A stretch of 64,000 bases of DNA, from the NCBI GenBank assembly GCA_015501605.1, contig JADNRZ010000011.1, positions 744,001-808,000 of the forward strand, read 5' to 3'. Positions 11,844 through 22,357 of the stretch are shown one piece after another. The position numbers and the translations under genes were made by a program. A model generated the notes under the pieces. The model saw only the letters and a program-made list of their open reading frames with translations, was not told the origin of the DNA and did no database searches. The stretch comes from Panaeolus papilionaceus. Its lineage: Eukaryota > Basidiomycota > Agaricomycetes > Agaricales. Each line of letters opens with the position of its first letter. The first letter of the stretch is position 1.

Positions 11844-12858
11844 ATGTTCTGGTCCTCACTCCCTTCAATACGCGCCTCTAATGCAACGGTCGCTTCGCAG
11901 AGTCCGGCTCCACCCACAGCGGTATTCGTCGGTGGAACAGCAGGAATTGGTGAAGGTATGGCAGTGACATTTGGGGAAGACACCAAAGGGAATGCCAACA
12001 TCATCATCGTCGGACGGAACAGGGAGGCTGCAGAGAAAATTCTGGCAGACCTGCCCATACCTCAGGCGTCGTCATCGAAAGTCGCGAGGGAGTTCGTCGA
12101 GTGCGACGTGTCGTCGATGAAGAACGTTCAACAGGCGACGGAGCAGATTTTGGAGAAACACAAAAAGATCAATTATCTCATCCTTACGCCAGGGTTCATG
12201 ACCCTTCAGGGATATAACCCCACTTCTGAGGGCATTGATAAGAAACTGGCGGTGCATTATTACGGGAGGTGGAAGTTCATTCACGACCTTCTTCCTGCAC
12301 TGAACAAGGCGAAGGAAGCTGGAGAAGAAGGAAAGGTGTTGAGCGTCCTCGCTGCAGGATACGGTGGTCCAGTCGACCCCGAGGATTTTGGTCTCCAAAA
12401 GCCTGGCGCATTCTCATTAAAGGCAGCTGCACTAGCAACACCAACATATAATGACTTGATGATGCAGGTAAGCAATATTCGCATATACCCTGCGACTCAC
12501 TCCTGCTGACTGACGAACTTGACTGCAGAAATTCACCTCTGTGAACCCCTCTCTTACATTCATTCAGTCTATGCCCGGAGGCGTACGCACGTCTCTCCTA
12601 TCATCCTCCCCTTCCTTCGCATTGCGCTCTATGAATTTTATGACGCCCCTTATGGTACCATTCACCGTCAGCGCACGGGATTGCGGCGCTTACATGTGGA
12701 ATGGTGTCTATACAACTGCATCTAAACCTGGTGCGTGGAGGTTAGGCGCTAAAGGGCAGGATTTGAAGGATTGGAGAATATATGGAGATGAGAGCCAGAG
12801 GGAAAAGCTTTGGGAACATACGAGCAAAGTGGTTGCAGACGCTGTTTCATCTAAGTAA
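11844..12858 (+). CDS. Short-chain dehydrogenase/reductase, paralogue of 9922-10978
   Basis: Two exons, 11844-12467 and 12529-12858, with a 61-nt intron (gtaagc...ctgcag) at exactly the same codon as in the divergent paralogue, after the YNDLMM motif. The product is 317 aa. The cofactor loop is GGTAGIGEG, the active-site motif is Y-G-R-W-K, and IIIVGRNREAAEKIL follows as the second strand and helix. Compared with the 9922 copy it lacks about 12 Ser-rich residues near the N-terminus and about 5 in the loop near residue 270. The intron position and near-identical length show a local inverted duplication. The last exon is more diverged (GGVRTSLLSSSPSFALRS), which could mean a different substrate. 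Exact reaction unknown. Confidence 0.86.
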
Positions 12859-13048
12859 ACCGGGCATTAGTGTCTCGATTTACTAAATACTAGTTGTATA
12901 TCATTTCCAAGCCTAATTTATTCTGCTCTGCTCGTGTTTCAACAGATAAAGGAAGAAGGAAACATAAAGAAGGAGTCAGACTTTTCTGTGCGGTAGCAGG
13001 ACGGAAACTCAAGAAGTCAGGAATGACTCCTATCCCTCGTGGTCATCA

Positions 13049-13128
13049 ACACTGATGGTGAAGCGGTTATCATGCTTGCCTTCCACTTCAGTGAGCAAGC
13101 GGCAGGGGTTCGACTCCCCTTCAGTGTA
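13049..13128 (+). tRNA. tRNA-Gly (anticodon TCC) with 8-nt intron
   Basis: The acceptor stem 13049-13055 (ACACTGA) pairs perfectly with 13121-13127 (TCAGTGT), followed by discriminator A13128. The D arm pairs GTGA with TCAT across an AGCGGTTA loop. The anticodon stem pairs CTTGC (13075-13079) with GCAAG (13095-13099). The anticodon is TCC at 13082-13084. Eight extra bases (13086-13093) sit one base 3' of the anticodon, the standard position for nuclear tRNA introns. The T arm is AGGGG-TTCGACT-CCCCT. A T5 run follows. Confidence 0.93.
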
Positions 13129-13133
13129 TTTTT
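13129..13133 (+). terminator. Pol III T-run terminator of tRNA-Gly
   Basis: Five T directly after the discriminator base of the tRNA-Gly gene. Confidence 0.8.
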
Positions 13134-13509
13134 GGATTGGTTTTTTGGTCCTTATACATGTCAACGTCAGGTCAACCTTGCTATATCGGTGGACGTCAGA
13201 CGGCCAACCTTTCTTCTCATCCTGCATGTGTAGAATAGACGCCAAACAAAGCTGTATATATCTGTAACATCGCATCTCAACCTCCTAAATTGAGATTGTT
13301 GTCGTGTCATCGTCAAGTTGTCAACAAGTAATAATACAGATGTTGTATAAGTAGTTGCATATCTAAAAAGCATAAGAATAACCAAACAAAAAAGCAAAAT
13401 AAACGAAGAGTAGAAAACGTAAGTAAGCTCGTTAGTTAGATCGTCCCCTTTCCCATAGACCTTTCCCCAGGCCGCCAAATACACGGGTGTTACCAAGAAC
13501 GACAAACCA

Positions 13510-16500
13510 TCATAACCCCCTCAAAACAGTCTCAAACCTCTCTTCCAATTCCTCAATATCACGCATCATTCTCGTATGCCTCCTCTCCATATCCCCAAGC
13601 AGCGCATCTGCTGAAGCTCGTCTAACGTGAGTCTTCTTTATGCCGTTGGTCGTGAAACTGGAAAGAGGGGGGTTGGTTGGGATAGCAGGCATAGAAACGG
13701 ATTTGGGGATGGGGGGGCCTGCTGGTCCTTCGGGCACGGGCCTGTTTCCAAATGGCAGAGGTTTCCTAGAGATCCCTGCCCCATTTTTCGTCTCCTGATT
13801 ACTGTTCCTTTCCAGAGGCGTCAACTGCTCCTCAGACATCCCAGGCGGAGGCTGTAGCCTAAACTCCACATCCCCTGCCCGTATCGACTTATCAGGCACC
13901 TTGAGCACACCCGTAGCTGTAGTATTCGCCGCGCTGGTTCTGGTCGTGTTGGCAGTGCTGAATATGCTCTTCTCGTCACCTTCAACCGGCGTTGGGGCGG
14001 TCTGCACGGCCTGGGGAAGCTTATTACTTTCCCCACTTCCACTACCACTTCCATTAGATGCAGCGCTCAACTTTGTCGTACTTGTACTCGTAGCGACGCT
14101 TGTTGTGCTCCTCCCGGTGTTCAACCCAAACCCAAGCCCACTTCCGCTCCCACTTCTCATCCTCGTGAATGTCCCGGTAGAAGTGAGGTACCCAGACACA
14201 GTCGGTGTTGTGCTCCTAAAGTAGCCGCTGACACTAGGGGTAACACTTCGTCTGGAAATGGACATCATACTCATCGCACTGCCCGGTCTTGGGGATGGAG
14301 ATGGACTAGGTGGGTGGGCGCCTTCAGATTCCGTTTCTGTATCAGTGTCGGTAAAGTCTCCAGCAAGGCTGGGCGGAGTTGACGAATCAACGTATTGCTG
14401 TTGATCCTGGTGGTTGAACCCGAAGCCAGTAGTGCCAGGTACAGGAGGGAAATCCAGAAGCGGGTTGGTTGTGTTATTGGTATTATTAGGATCAAAGTTT
14501 CCCGATCCACGTTTTGATCTCCCCGAATGAGAGTTGCCAGTCCCGCTGTAATCCGGTTTTGGGATCGGAGTAGCCATCGGGTCAAACCTCAACTCTTTCC
14601 TACTGCTCTGGTGCTTCAATTCCGCAGTACTACCCGACCTTGACCTCGTGCCTCCTCCTTGGCTACCTTCCCCGCCGTTTCCAAACTGCTGCCCACCCCC
14701 GCTTCTCCCATTCATAGTACCGCCACTAAACCTTCCTCCAAATCCATCCAACAACCTCGGCTTCCTGCCACTCTCCAACACCTTCTTTCTCGCACTCATA
14801 CCGACACAGTCAACCAGCATCTTCATTGCCTCCCTGTCGCTCACACTCCTCCTAGGTGCCGTTCTTCGGATCGTTCCTGTGCGCAACACAGGTCCTGGAA
14901 CATATCCTGTACCGCCTGGTCCAAGTGTACTGGTAAATCGGAGAGGTGTCATAAAGGCAGCAGGCAAAGGACGAGGAGTCGAGAATGCATGTTGTGAAGG
15001 TACAGAGAGCGTATTGGTGTTCCTCTGAACTGAGAATACGGGAAGTGGTGTCTGGTGGACAGTTGCCGGCATTTTGCTCAGAGGTCTAGGCGTGCTCGCC
15101 ACCTCACCAAACCCAAACTCAGGCGGAGCGAAGCTGAACATCGACTTCTCGCCCTGTGCTGGGCCTTCCGATACTGGTGGTGATGATGAAGGAAATGCAT
15201 CATGAGGAGGACCCCAGGAAAATCCGATGAAACTCATTGCCGAGTTGTCGTCCTTCCTTCCAGTCAACGAGGCACGGAGGTATGACGAGCCTGTGCTCAT
15301 ACGTAGTGCTGCGTGTCCAGTGTTCACATTCCCAGTTTCGTTCCCATTACGGCTTGGACTAGGTCTCAAAACCGACACACCATGCGACATGTTCGAAGAA
15401 GGTTGAAAAAAGATAGAAAATGGAAATGGCTGGGAAGATGTCTCGTCGTATGGAGCTTCTGGTTCTGGAGCGGAATTGTTGTCATCTGTGTTTGTAGCAG
15501 GGGGAGGTGCGTTGTATGTAAATTGTGGGAGGTGTAAATCAGACGGTGCGGGTTGGAGGTTCAGGTCGCGCCAGTTTACAGCTTCAAACACGGGATGATC
15601 CGTAATTTCCATCACGTTTCTGCGACCTAGGCGGTGTTTAGCGTTTGTCAGGAGCCTACATGATATTTCTTAAGCACAATGAAGAGTATTAAACGATTGA
15701 TCAAGATTCACCTATGGAGGAAATGTTGAAGCTGAGGCGAGATTTGGATGCCTTTGTCAAATTTTAGGCTTCTCTGTTCAACATTTTGATCAGTATATGT
15801 TGATAATGAAATGTGAAAAAAAGCAGATAGACCTCATGGTTCATAATCCTGTTATAGGTCTGCCTGACATCGCCCGCGAAAAATGGGGCAACGCCATATA
15901 CCATTTCATAAAGCATGGCACCGAAGCTCCACCAATCAGTTTCAACCCCATAGCCTTCTTCCTCCTTGCCATCGCCCTTCCCCCCATTCAGATTCCCTCT
16001 GCCATCGTCCTCATCTTCCATCTCCATCTCGACTAAAGCCTGCTCGTGTGCCTGAAGAATTTCTGGAGAGACATAGTCGCACGTTCCGCATGGGACCAGA
16101 CAATATCGCTTGGGGAGTAGTTGGCTTCCATCCGCGTTAGGAGGGAGTAACGGCGCTGCTGATCCAAAGTCGATGAGAAGGATATGTGCTGTGGGTGTCA
16201 GGACGAAGTTGTGTGGTTTGATGTCTCTGAGAATGCGATACGCTATGAGTCCTTTATAGAAATCCGATGAAGACATAGATACAAACCGATGCGCGAAACC
16301 CTGACTGTGACACCAATGAATGGCACTGACGATCTGCGGGGCCCACCATGCTAAATCACTTTCCAAGATACGTCCGTCGTGAGGGCTTGACTCTAAGACA
16401 TCCCAAAGGTTACCGCCCTCTGCATAATCCATGACAAGATTGAGATGTGTTGGCGTTTGGAACGCACACAGTAGATGAGGAGCCCAAGCAGAATCTGATT

Positions 16501-17076
16501 TCCGTGCTTGAAGGAGGAGGTCGCGCTCGTGTTGAGGAAAACATTGCTACATGACAAGTAAATGATGTCAGATATGGATTGCGAGAGACGAGAGAAAACA
16601 AGGCGTACGTCTTTGGCACGTAGTGCAAACCTCTTGTCTATCGATTTGCGAATGTACACGGCATTGTTTAGACGACATGTTACAACGTCGATCTGTGGTC
16701 AATACAATGTGATCAACCAAGCAGCCGAGATCAGATATTGAAGCGTGATTTGTTTTTTTTAAATGACCTGCCTTTCCAAACTGTCCGTATTCTAGCGTCC
16801 CGACGACATTAAGATCCTTGTTTTGAAATCTCAAGGAGTCGACTTCAATAGTTTTAGCTATAAAACAATGGATATCAGTGAATGATGACACTCAATCTAA
16901 AACCATTTGGTATATATGGATCAGTTAACGGACAGTAATGTAAACGCACATGTCTTTCCAATGACATTCTGACCATGCATTAGTCTGTCTAGCGCCAGCG
17001 CCTCGCCATCGTCGTCGCCAGGATTTTTGAGCAGCGAAGCGAGTCGTGCTTTCCGCTGTTGCCATGAGAGCGACAT
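13510..17076 (-). CDS. AGC-like serine/threonine protein kinase with long disordered tail
   Basis: Seven exons on the minus strand: 17076-16950, 16857-16772, 16692-16609, 16546-16287, 16226-15833, 15773-15712 and 15655-13510. They encode 1052 aa. Kinase motifs in order are: glycine loop Y-G-Q-F-G near 66-70, lysine K87 in VYIRK, alpha-C E106, HRDIKPHN (D187), DFG (D205), GTCDYVSPE (E241), then an acidic insert and TDWWSFG. The HPVFEAVNWRDL segment after the kinase core matches an AGC C-terminal tail. About 690 residues of Ser/Thr/Pro/Gly-rich sequence follow, ending in a short coiled coil (RRHTRMMRDIEELEERFETV). GTCDY.SPE suggests kinship with the ROCK/NDR/citron branch. Intron 2 (16693-16771) begins GC instead of GT; this is the only choice that keeps GQFGK joined in frame to IDVVTCR. 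Substrates unknown. Confidence 0.85.
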
Positions 17077-18783
17077 GCATCAGGCCCCTTCGTTCCTCAA
17101 ATCCCGATTTCGTCCAGATCCTTAGAATATATATAAAATGATTGCGGAATGTAGATGAAATGAGGTGAAATGAGGGTAGGATGGAGGAAGGACGAGACGA
17201 AAAATAATGTCGATGGTGGTGGTTGGTTGAAGAATGGATATAAATGGGAATTTGTTCCTATTTAGGCTGTGTCCGATGCGCATGCTTTGTCTCCAACCTC
17301 GGTAAATATCTCACTCCATTGACACATACTGACAGGGCCATAAAAAGTGACCGATGGTGCAAAATTGCTTTTAGAGGAATAAAGCGCATAATTTGCAAAA
17401 ATCATTTCACAAAGCGGTGAATGTCTTCTGAGGGCTGGCCATGCCAGTGAGGATAGGGGGCTTGAATTGCTACCGCGCTTCGACATGGACAATGGACATT
17501 AACATATCAAGTAAATTATTCACAACATGTAGACATCCATGACAATAATACCAGCTATACTGCTATAGATCGTATTAAGGCGGTTTTTTCATGAAGGCGG
17601 TCGTATATTTTCATCTACAGCAGTCATTTGAAGATCCTTCGAGTCCTTGACCTAGGAGGCCCAAAGGTGATTGGTGATAAATTGTTAGTCGTTAATCATG
17701 ACTTGGACAGATTTGTTCTGGCTGCAAATGCTACCTGCAGTACACATTGCAGATTAGCCCGTTGCTCAGGTATATCTAATCATTCTAAGGGCATTCCGAA
17801 GCTTTATACGTTTACTTCGCCACCTTTAAACGCCCATAAAGACGGTATTCTTCCGAGCCGCACTTGTCGTCACCGTGAGGGCGAGGACTTTGTCATCACC
17901 TCGAATTGACTGGAGCGATCTACATTCAGAATTCGCAGAAAATCCCGACTCTTCACAAACCGAACACTAATTAGAACGCGTCGCGACTTTGAAATGCAGC
18001 ATGAACACCTTGAGAGTGGCAACCCCCAATGTTCTAGAATTGCTAGAACATCTACCCGACAAATCTTCCCTCAATGAATATCCACATCATCTCACATGCC
18101 TCCCGATTGTCCAAGGACATTCTCCTTGCGCAGGCTTCGACATGGCCAGCAAATGCTGCGCCCCTTTTTCTGCCGCCTTTGCGGAATCAACAGCGAGACT
18201 ACAGATAAAATGCGGGATTTTTTGAGGGATGATGTCTGGACCGAGGTTATCTCGTGTATTGCAAAACACCTAATGACTAGTCCATGCACTCAATGAAAAG
18301 TAAAATATTAGAGACATGCTCTTGAGAATAACAAGAAAACAAGGTGGTGGTATCGCAAAGTCAGAGAACGTGATATGTGACTATATTTGGAATCTATTTT
18401 ATATGCAGACTTTGATGATCATGTAGACGGGCAGACTTGCGAAATCCTGGACGTCCTCGGAATTCCAACATCTTTTCTGAGGGCTGAAATACTCGGGTAT
18501 TGCCGTCGGCAAAATCCTATTGGGCGCTTCCACGCTCTCATTTGTCATCAACCGCAAGGACACACGAGGCGTTCAACAGGAGAGATTGTTAGTTTCCGGA
18601 CCATTTCGATCGTTTCAAACATAGAGCCATCGATATGGGAGTCTACGCCGTAACTGACACGCGCTTGTGGGGAGGTTATCACGCAGTTTGTTCACTGCAT
18701 CCACTTTTATACCCCAACCCCCATCTTCACCCTTACCATCGCCTTGGAATATACTTTGCAACTTCTCTCCGCATTCCACTGCC
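17077..18783. other. Upstream region of the GTPase array, partly duplicated
   Basis: No supported gene. From about 17422 on, blocks match 22358-22975 (for example the stretch containing TGACTGGAGCGATCTACATTC, and the GGGTATTGCCGTCGGCAAAA block). This copy holds about 560 bp (roughly 17940-18485) that the other copy lacks. A TTTTATACCCC motif about 75 nt before the GTPase start is conserved in both copies and may be the TATA element. Confidence 0.6.
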
Positions 18784-20820
18784 ATGACGGAATCAATTCC
18801 GGTGAGTTTGATGCTAGATATTCTCCTTGCAACATTAGCTCACTGAAATCAGGCAAAGAACCATTGGTACAGCCCAACAGCAGACGTGATACGGACCGGC
18901 TTCAAACAGTTCAAAGGATTCATCAAGGGCCAGAAATCAGGACGGGAAAAAGGGCGATCTAACTCCCAGCCAAATGAGCGTCCCGTCTCAGCAGCCCCAT
19001 CGCTGAAGCAGACTACCCCGGAGCATACGTACGTTTCTTTAAACATGACTCCACCGCCTAAACACCCAGCTTGACATATTCATGAAGCTCAACACCTCGT
19101 TCTGATCCCACTCAACTCGACGCCCCTGCTCCTGCATCTCTTTCAGACGATGTTCCCTTCCCCGAGCCCACCCATTGCCTACCCCCAGTCCTGCCCTTAC
19201 CAGTTCAGGCACCGCTTTCCAAATCCCCAGGAGCCGTGCTGGGGTCAACTGATACCGTCTTGGAACCAGATCTAACTAATAATACCGTTGTCCATAATTC
19301 CAAACCCCTGGTTACTGAAGCCCACTCAATCAAAAAAGCCATTGTATGTACTTCTTTCAAGCGCATGGTCAATGCAGAACCAAGTGATGGCGACATTATA
19401 ATGGTGTACGTTGGTCGTTTTTTAACATGCGTGTTGAACCTCATTTGAGACGTACTCAATCCTTGTTTTAGACTTATGGGCGCAACTGGAGTTGGGAAGA
19501 CTACGGTAGGGGATAAATTGTTTTGCTTTTCGACATCTGAGTCCTTACTCACCGTTCAACATATACAGTTCATCAATTCCTTTGATACCGAGAATTATTC
19601 CCTCGCACAAGTCGGCCACCATGACTTGGACGCTGGAACGAAGGATCTGGGATTCTTCAAGATCATACTCGGAGGAGAAGATGGCCAGAAGGCCCAGAAC
19701 CTAATATTGGTCGACACACCCGGCTTCGACGACCCAACACGATCCGATGCCGACGTCCTGACTTGCATCGCAAGTTACTTGCAAACTACGTGCGTGCCGT
19801 TTACAGGGTGATCTATTACCGCAATACGTTACTTACCCCGATGTAAATATAGGTACAAACAAAAGAAGTACCTTGCTGGCCTGATTTATCTTCATCGCAT
19901 CACTGATATCCGCTTCGACTCGGGGGGAGCGAACTCTATGAACATATTCAGAAAGCTATACGGCAATGACCGCTACGATAGGCTAGCGCTCGTCACAACA
20001 ATGTGGAACGATGTTCCACCTGGTCAGATGCCCAGGTACGAAGCCAAAGAAGAGGAGCTCAAGAACAGCACTGCCTGGGGAACATTTCTCAATCGCGCCA
20101 ATCCTGCAATGGTAGCCCGATTTGATGCTTCCAACGAGGCTACAAAGGCAGGTGCAATGGACGTTGTCACCAGCATTATCCGGAATTCGTTGTCGATCAA
20201 CGACGACTTGAAACTTAGGCTTCAGCGAGAACTAGTAGACCAAGGGCTGAAATTGCCACGCACAGCGGCTGGCAGAGCGGCATTTTCCCTGGTGGAGACG
20301 GCGAAGTTCTATCTCAAAGAGGTTACCTCGTCGTAGATGGTTAATTCCTCGTCGGTTCGTAAGACTAGTCGTAGCATTCGCTTTGTGCGTCGTCATCGTC
20401 TTCACAACCAACCTCGCATTATTTCTTTGATAGAGCATTGCTCCGTTGATCAAGTAATTTGATACAACGATAGCTCAACAGTACACGTTAAGTGGATTAC
20501 TGAACCCCGTAGAGAGTCAAACGGCGAAATGATGCGTGTCTACACTTGCTGTACACCTGCACTTGTAGATCCGTCGGTACTATTATTGAACGATACATCC
20601 CGCTTCTGCGTTTAGTGCTGTTTCATGTGCTTGAATGAACAGGTGTACATATTTGCCGATAATTTGACATGCCACCTTGATTCTAAAAAAGCAATCACGG
20701 TTTTTCGGCGCTTCCACACTCCACGGGTTTCATTAGCAATCATTTTATAGAACACATAGCCTTCAGCTAACACTTGACAGGTACGATGAACTTTCTTTAA
20801 CTTTGACAATTGGCATGTTG
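17422..20820 (+). repeat. Segmental duplication, unit 1 (GTPase gene plus both flanks)
   Basis: Upstream flank, six-exon GTPase gene and downstream flank align to unit 2 at 22358-24945, with interruptions. Boundaries were read by eye from shared words such as ATGTCTTCTGAG at the left and GACAGGT-CGATGAACTT at the right, so they are approximate. Confidence 0.7.
18784..20336 (+). CDS. AIG1-like P-loop GTPase, copy 1
   Basis: Six exons: 18784-18801, 18853-19028, 19088-19405, 19472-19505, 19569-19789 and 19853-20336. They encode 416 aa. Exon 1 encodes MTESIP only. Exon 2 carries a basic aromatic segment (HWYSPTADVIRTGFKQFKGF). Exon 3 is disordered and variable. The 34-nt exon 4 holds the Walker A motif GATGVGKT (174-181). 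Exon 5 has the G3 motif DTPG (231-234), and exon 6 has LIYLHRITDIRFD and LALVTTMW (301-307) where a G4 motif is expected. The domain order fits the AIG1/IAN-type GTPases frequent in Agaricomycetes. A C-terminal helix rich in Leu, Lys and Glu ends the protein. No signal peptide or membrane helix is seen. The role is unknown; relatives outside fungi act in immunity or membrane traffic. Confidence 0.85.
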
Positions 20821-22351
20821 ATGTCAACCCTGGTAGTCCACCGGTCGACTCAACCGCTGCTGCATCGGATTCGGAGAAGCTTTCAGCCATTGGGTACTCA
20901 TAGTATCTCCACTTTGTGAAAGTTGAGACTAAGGTTCCTTTCTAGCGAGAAGGTGTCTGCTCCCATCGGACCTATCGTCGCCGATACCACATCTCAACCT
21001 CTTGTATCTGTGTCCGCCGCGCTTGAAGTGTCACAGGGCCAGGGGGCCATAACACAAACGGAACTGTGTCAGGAATCAGTATTTCCTGCGCCAAATGCCG
21101 TGCCTGCGCCAAGGGCCGTACTTCTGCCCGCTGCCAGCGCTTTCATACCGGAGCCGAATCATCTATCCAACAATGGAACGACTGCGTCAGACGTAAAGTC
21201 AACCAGCACCAACGGACAGGAGCTCAATACTCCAGACAGGGATATTGACATGGTGTGAGTACTGTTTTATGTTGTAATCTTCACACTGATCGTAAGGCTG
21301 GTCGCTGATTACGGTTTACAGAGTTGTGCGGCCAACAGGAGTGGTGAAAACTGCGATGAGGATAGGATACGAAGCGTCTTGAAAGCTTGACGCCTCTCTT
21401 GGCTTACGAAACCCCTGTTCAATTGCAGTTCATCGATTCCGTCAATGAATCCCACGTTAGATTCGAGTCCAACATTAACTTCTCAGAGGTTGGTCACTAC
21501 GGCCTCAGCGCTGGAACTAAGGAGGTCAAAGTGGTTACCTTTAGACTGAGGAGACTGGAGTGAATTCAGTGCTGGTCGACACCCCAGGGTTTGATGATGC
21601 ATCGCGAAGTACTTGGAGAAGAGGTGAGTGAAAGGGTGTCGGCTTCGGCACCCTCACTCAGTACGGTCTAAGACAGGATCAAAACGTATCCTTCGTTGCT
21701 CGTAAGTAAGAGGAAGAGCAACGAAGGCGCGGAATTCCAAATGTAATCTACGAATTGTAATGCTACCGAGAAGCGTTAAGCGAAATGGCGGTTGATGGTG
21801 GTGAGTGCGCTTCGGCGTGCTTACAGTGAGCAATGTTTCGCCTTCTAATGATATTATGCCTCTTATCTTTGAACTAGGTAGCGACAGAAAAAGTTCCTCA
21901 ATAGGCTTATCTACCTCCATCGCATTACAGATGTCCGTGTCCACACAGGATCGTCAAATGTACTCAAGATATTCAAAAAGCTTTAATGCACTGATGGCTA
22001 CAACAAACTTGCGTTTGTCGCAACGATGTGGAACGACGTCCGACCTGAAATGAGGTACAAGTATGAGGAAAAACAGGGAGTGCTAAAGGAAAATGCCTGA
22101 AGGAATTTCCCGAAGCGAACTAATCCTGCACTTGTCGCTCGATTCGATACCTCTGGTGATGTTAAGAAGTCGACTGCGATAAACATTGTCTCCAGCATCA
22201 TCCAGAAATTATTATCAAGCCCCAAGGAACAGAAACTTCTAGGCTTTGTCAAGGGTTAGTGGACAACGGCAAATTATCACCACGCTCCGAGGCTACATTT
22301 TTCCTGGAGGGAACGGCGAAGTTATATCTCGAAGAGATTACCTTATATTAG
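20820..22351 (+). pseudogene. Chimeric AIG1-like GTPase pseudogene
   Basis: Start exon and basic segment are missing: homology begins inside an exon-2 equivalent (like 25370-25442 of copy 3), continues with copy-3-like EKVSAPI sequence, then changes to copy-4-like sequence (SDVKSTSTNGQE). The Walker A segment reads PTGVVKTA instead of PTGVGKTT, and the mini-exon donor is lost. A one-base deletion breaks the frame near 21560, about 30 bp that encode ADRSDAVVLTC in copy 4 are missing after DTPGFDDA, and the Trp codon of the NAWG motif is TGA at 22098-22100. A 202-bp insertion (21629-21830) sits in the intron donor. It is clearly non-functional as a GTPase. Confidence 0.88.
21629..21830. mobile_element. 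Hairpin-rich 202-bp insertion with 5-bp direct repeats (MITE-like)
   Basis: Compared with copy 4 (30133-30142), the pseudogene carries 202 extra bases flanked by GTGAG on both sides (21624-21628 and 21826-21830), as in a target-site duplication. A terminal hairpin lies at 21625-21660 (TGAGTG and AGGGTG pair with CACCCT and CACTCA). A perfect 12-bp hairpin is at 21690-21701/21716-21727. A third hairpin with G-T pairs is at 21801-21824. There is no coding capacity, so any movement would be non-autonomous. No other copy was found in this window. Confidence 0.5.
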
Positions 22352-22357
22352 GTGGTT

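Noticed and set aside
18096..18296. Short frames in the 560-bp extra block of duplication unit 1
   Set aside because: No element ends, coding motif or repeat could be seen. The block is listed only as an indel between the two units.
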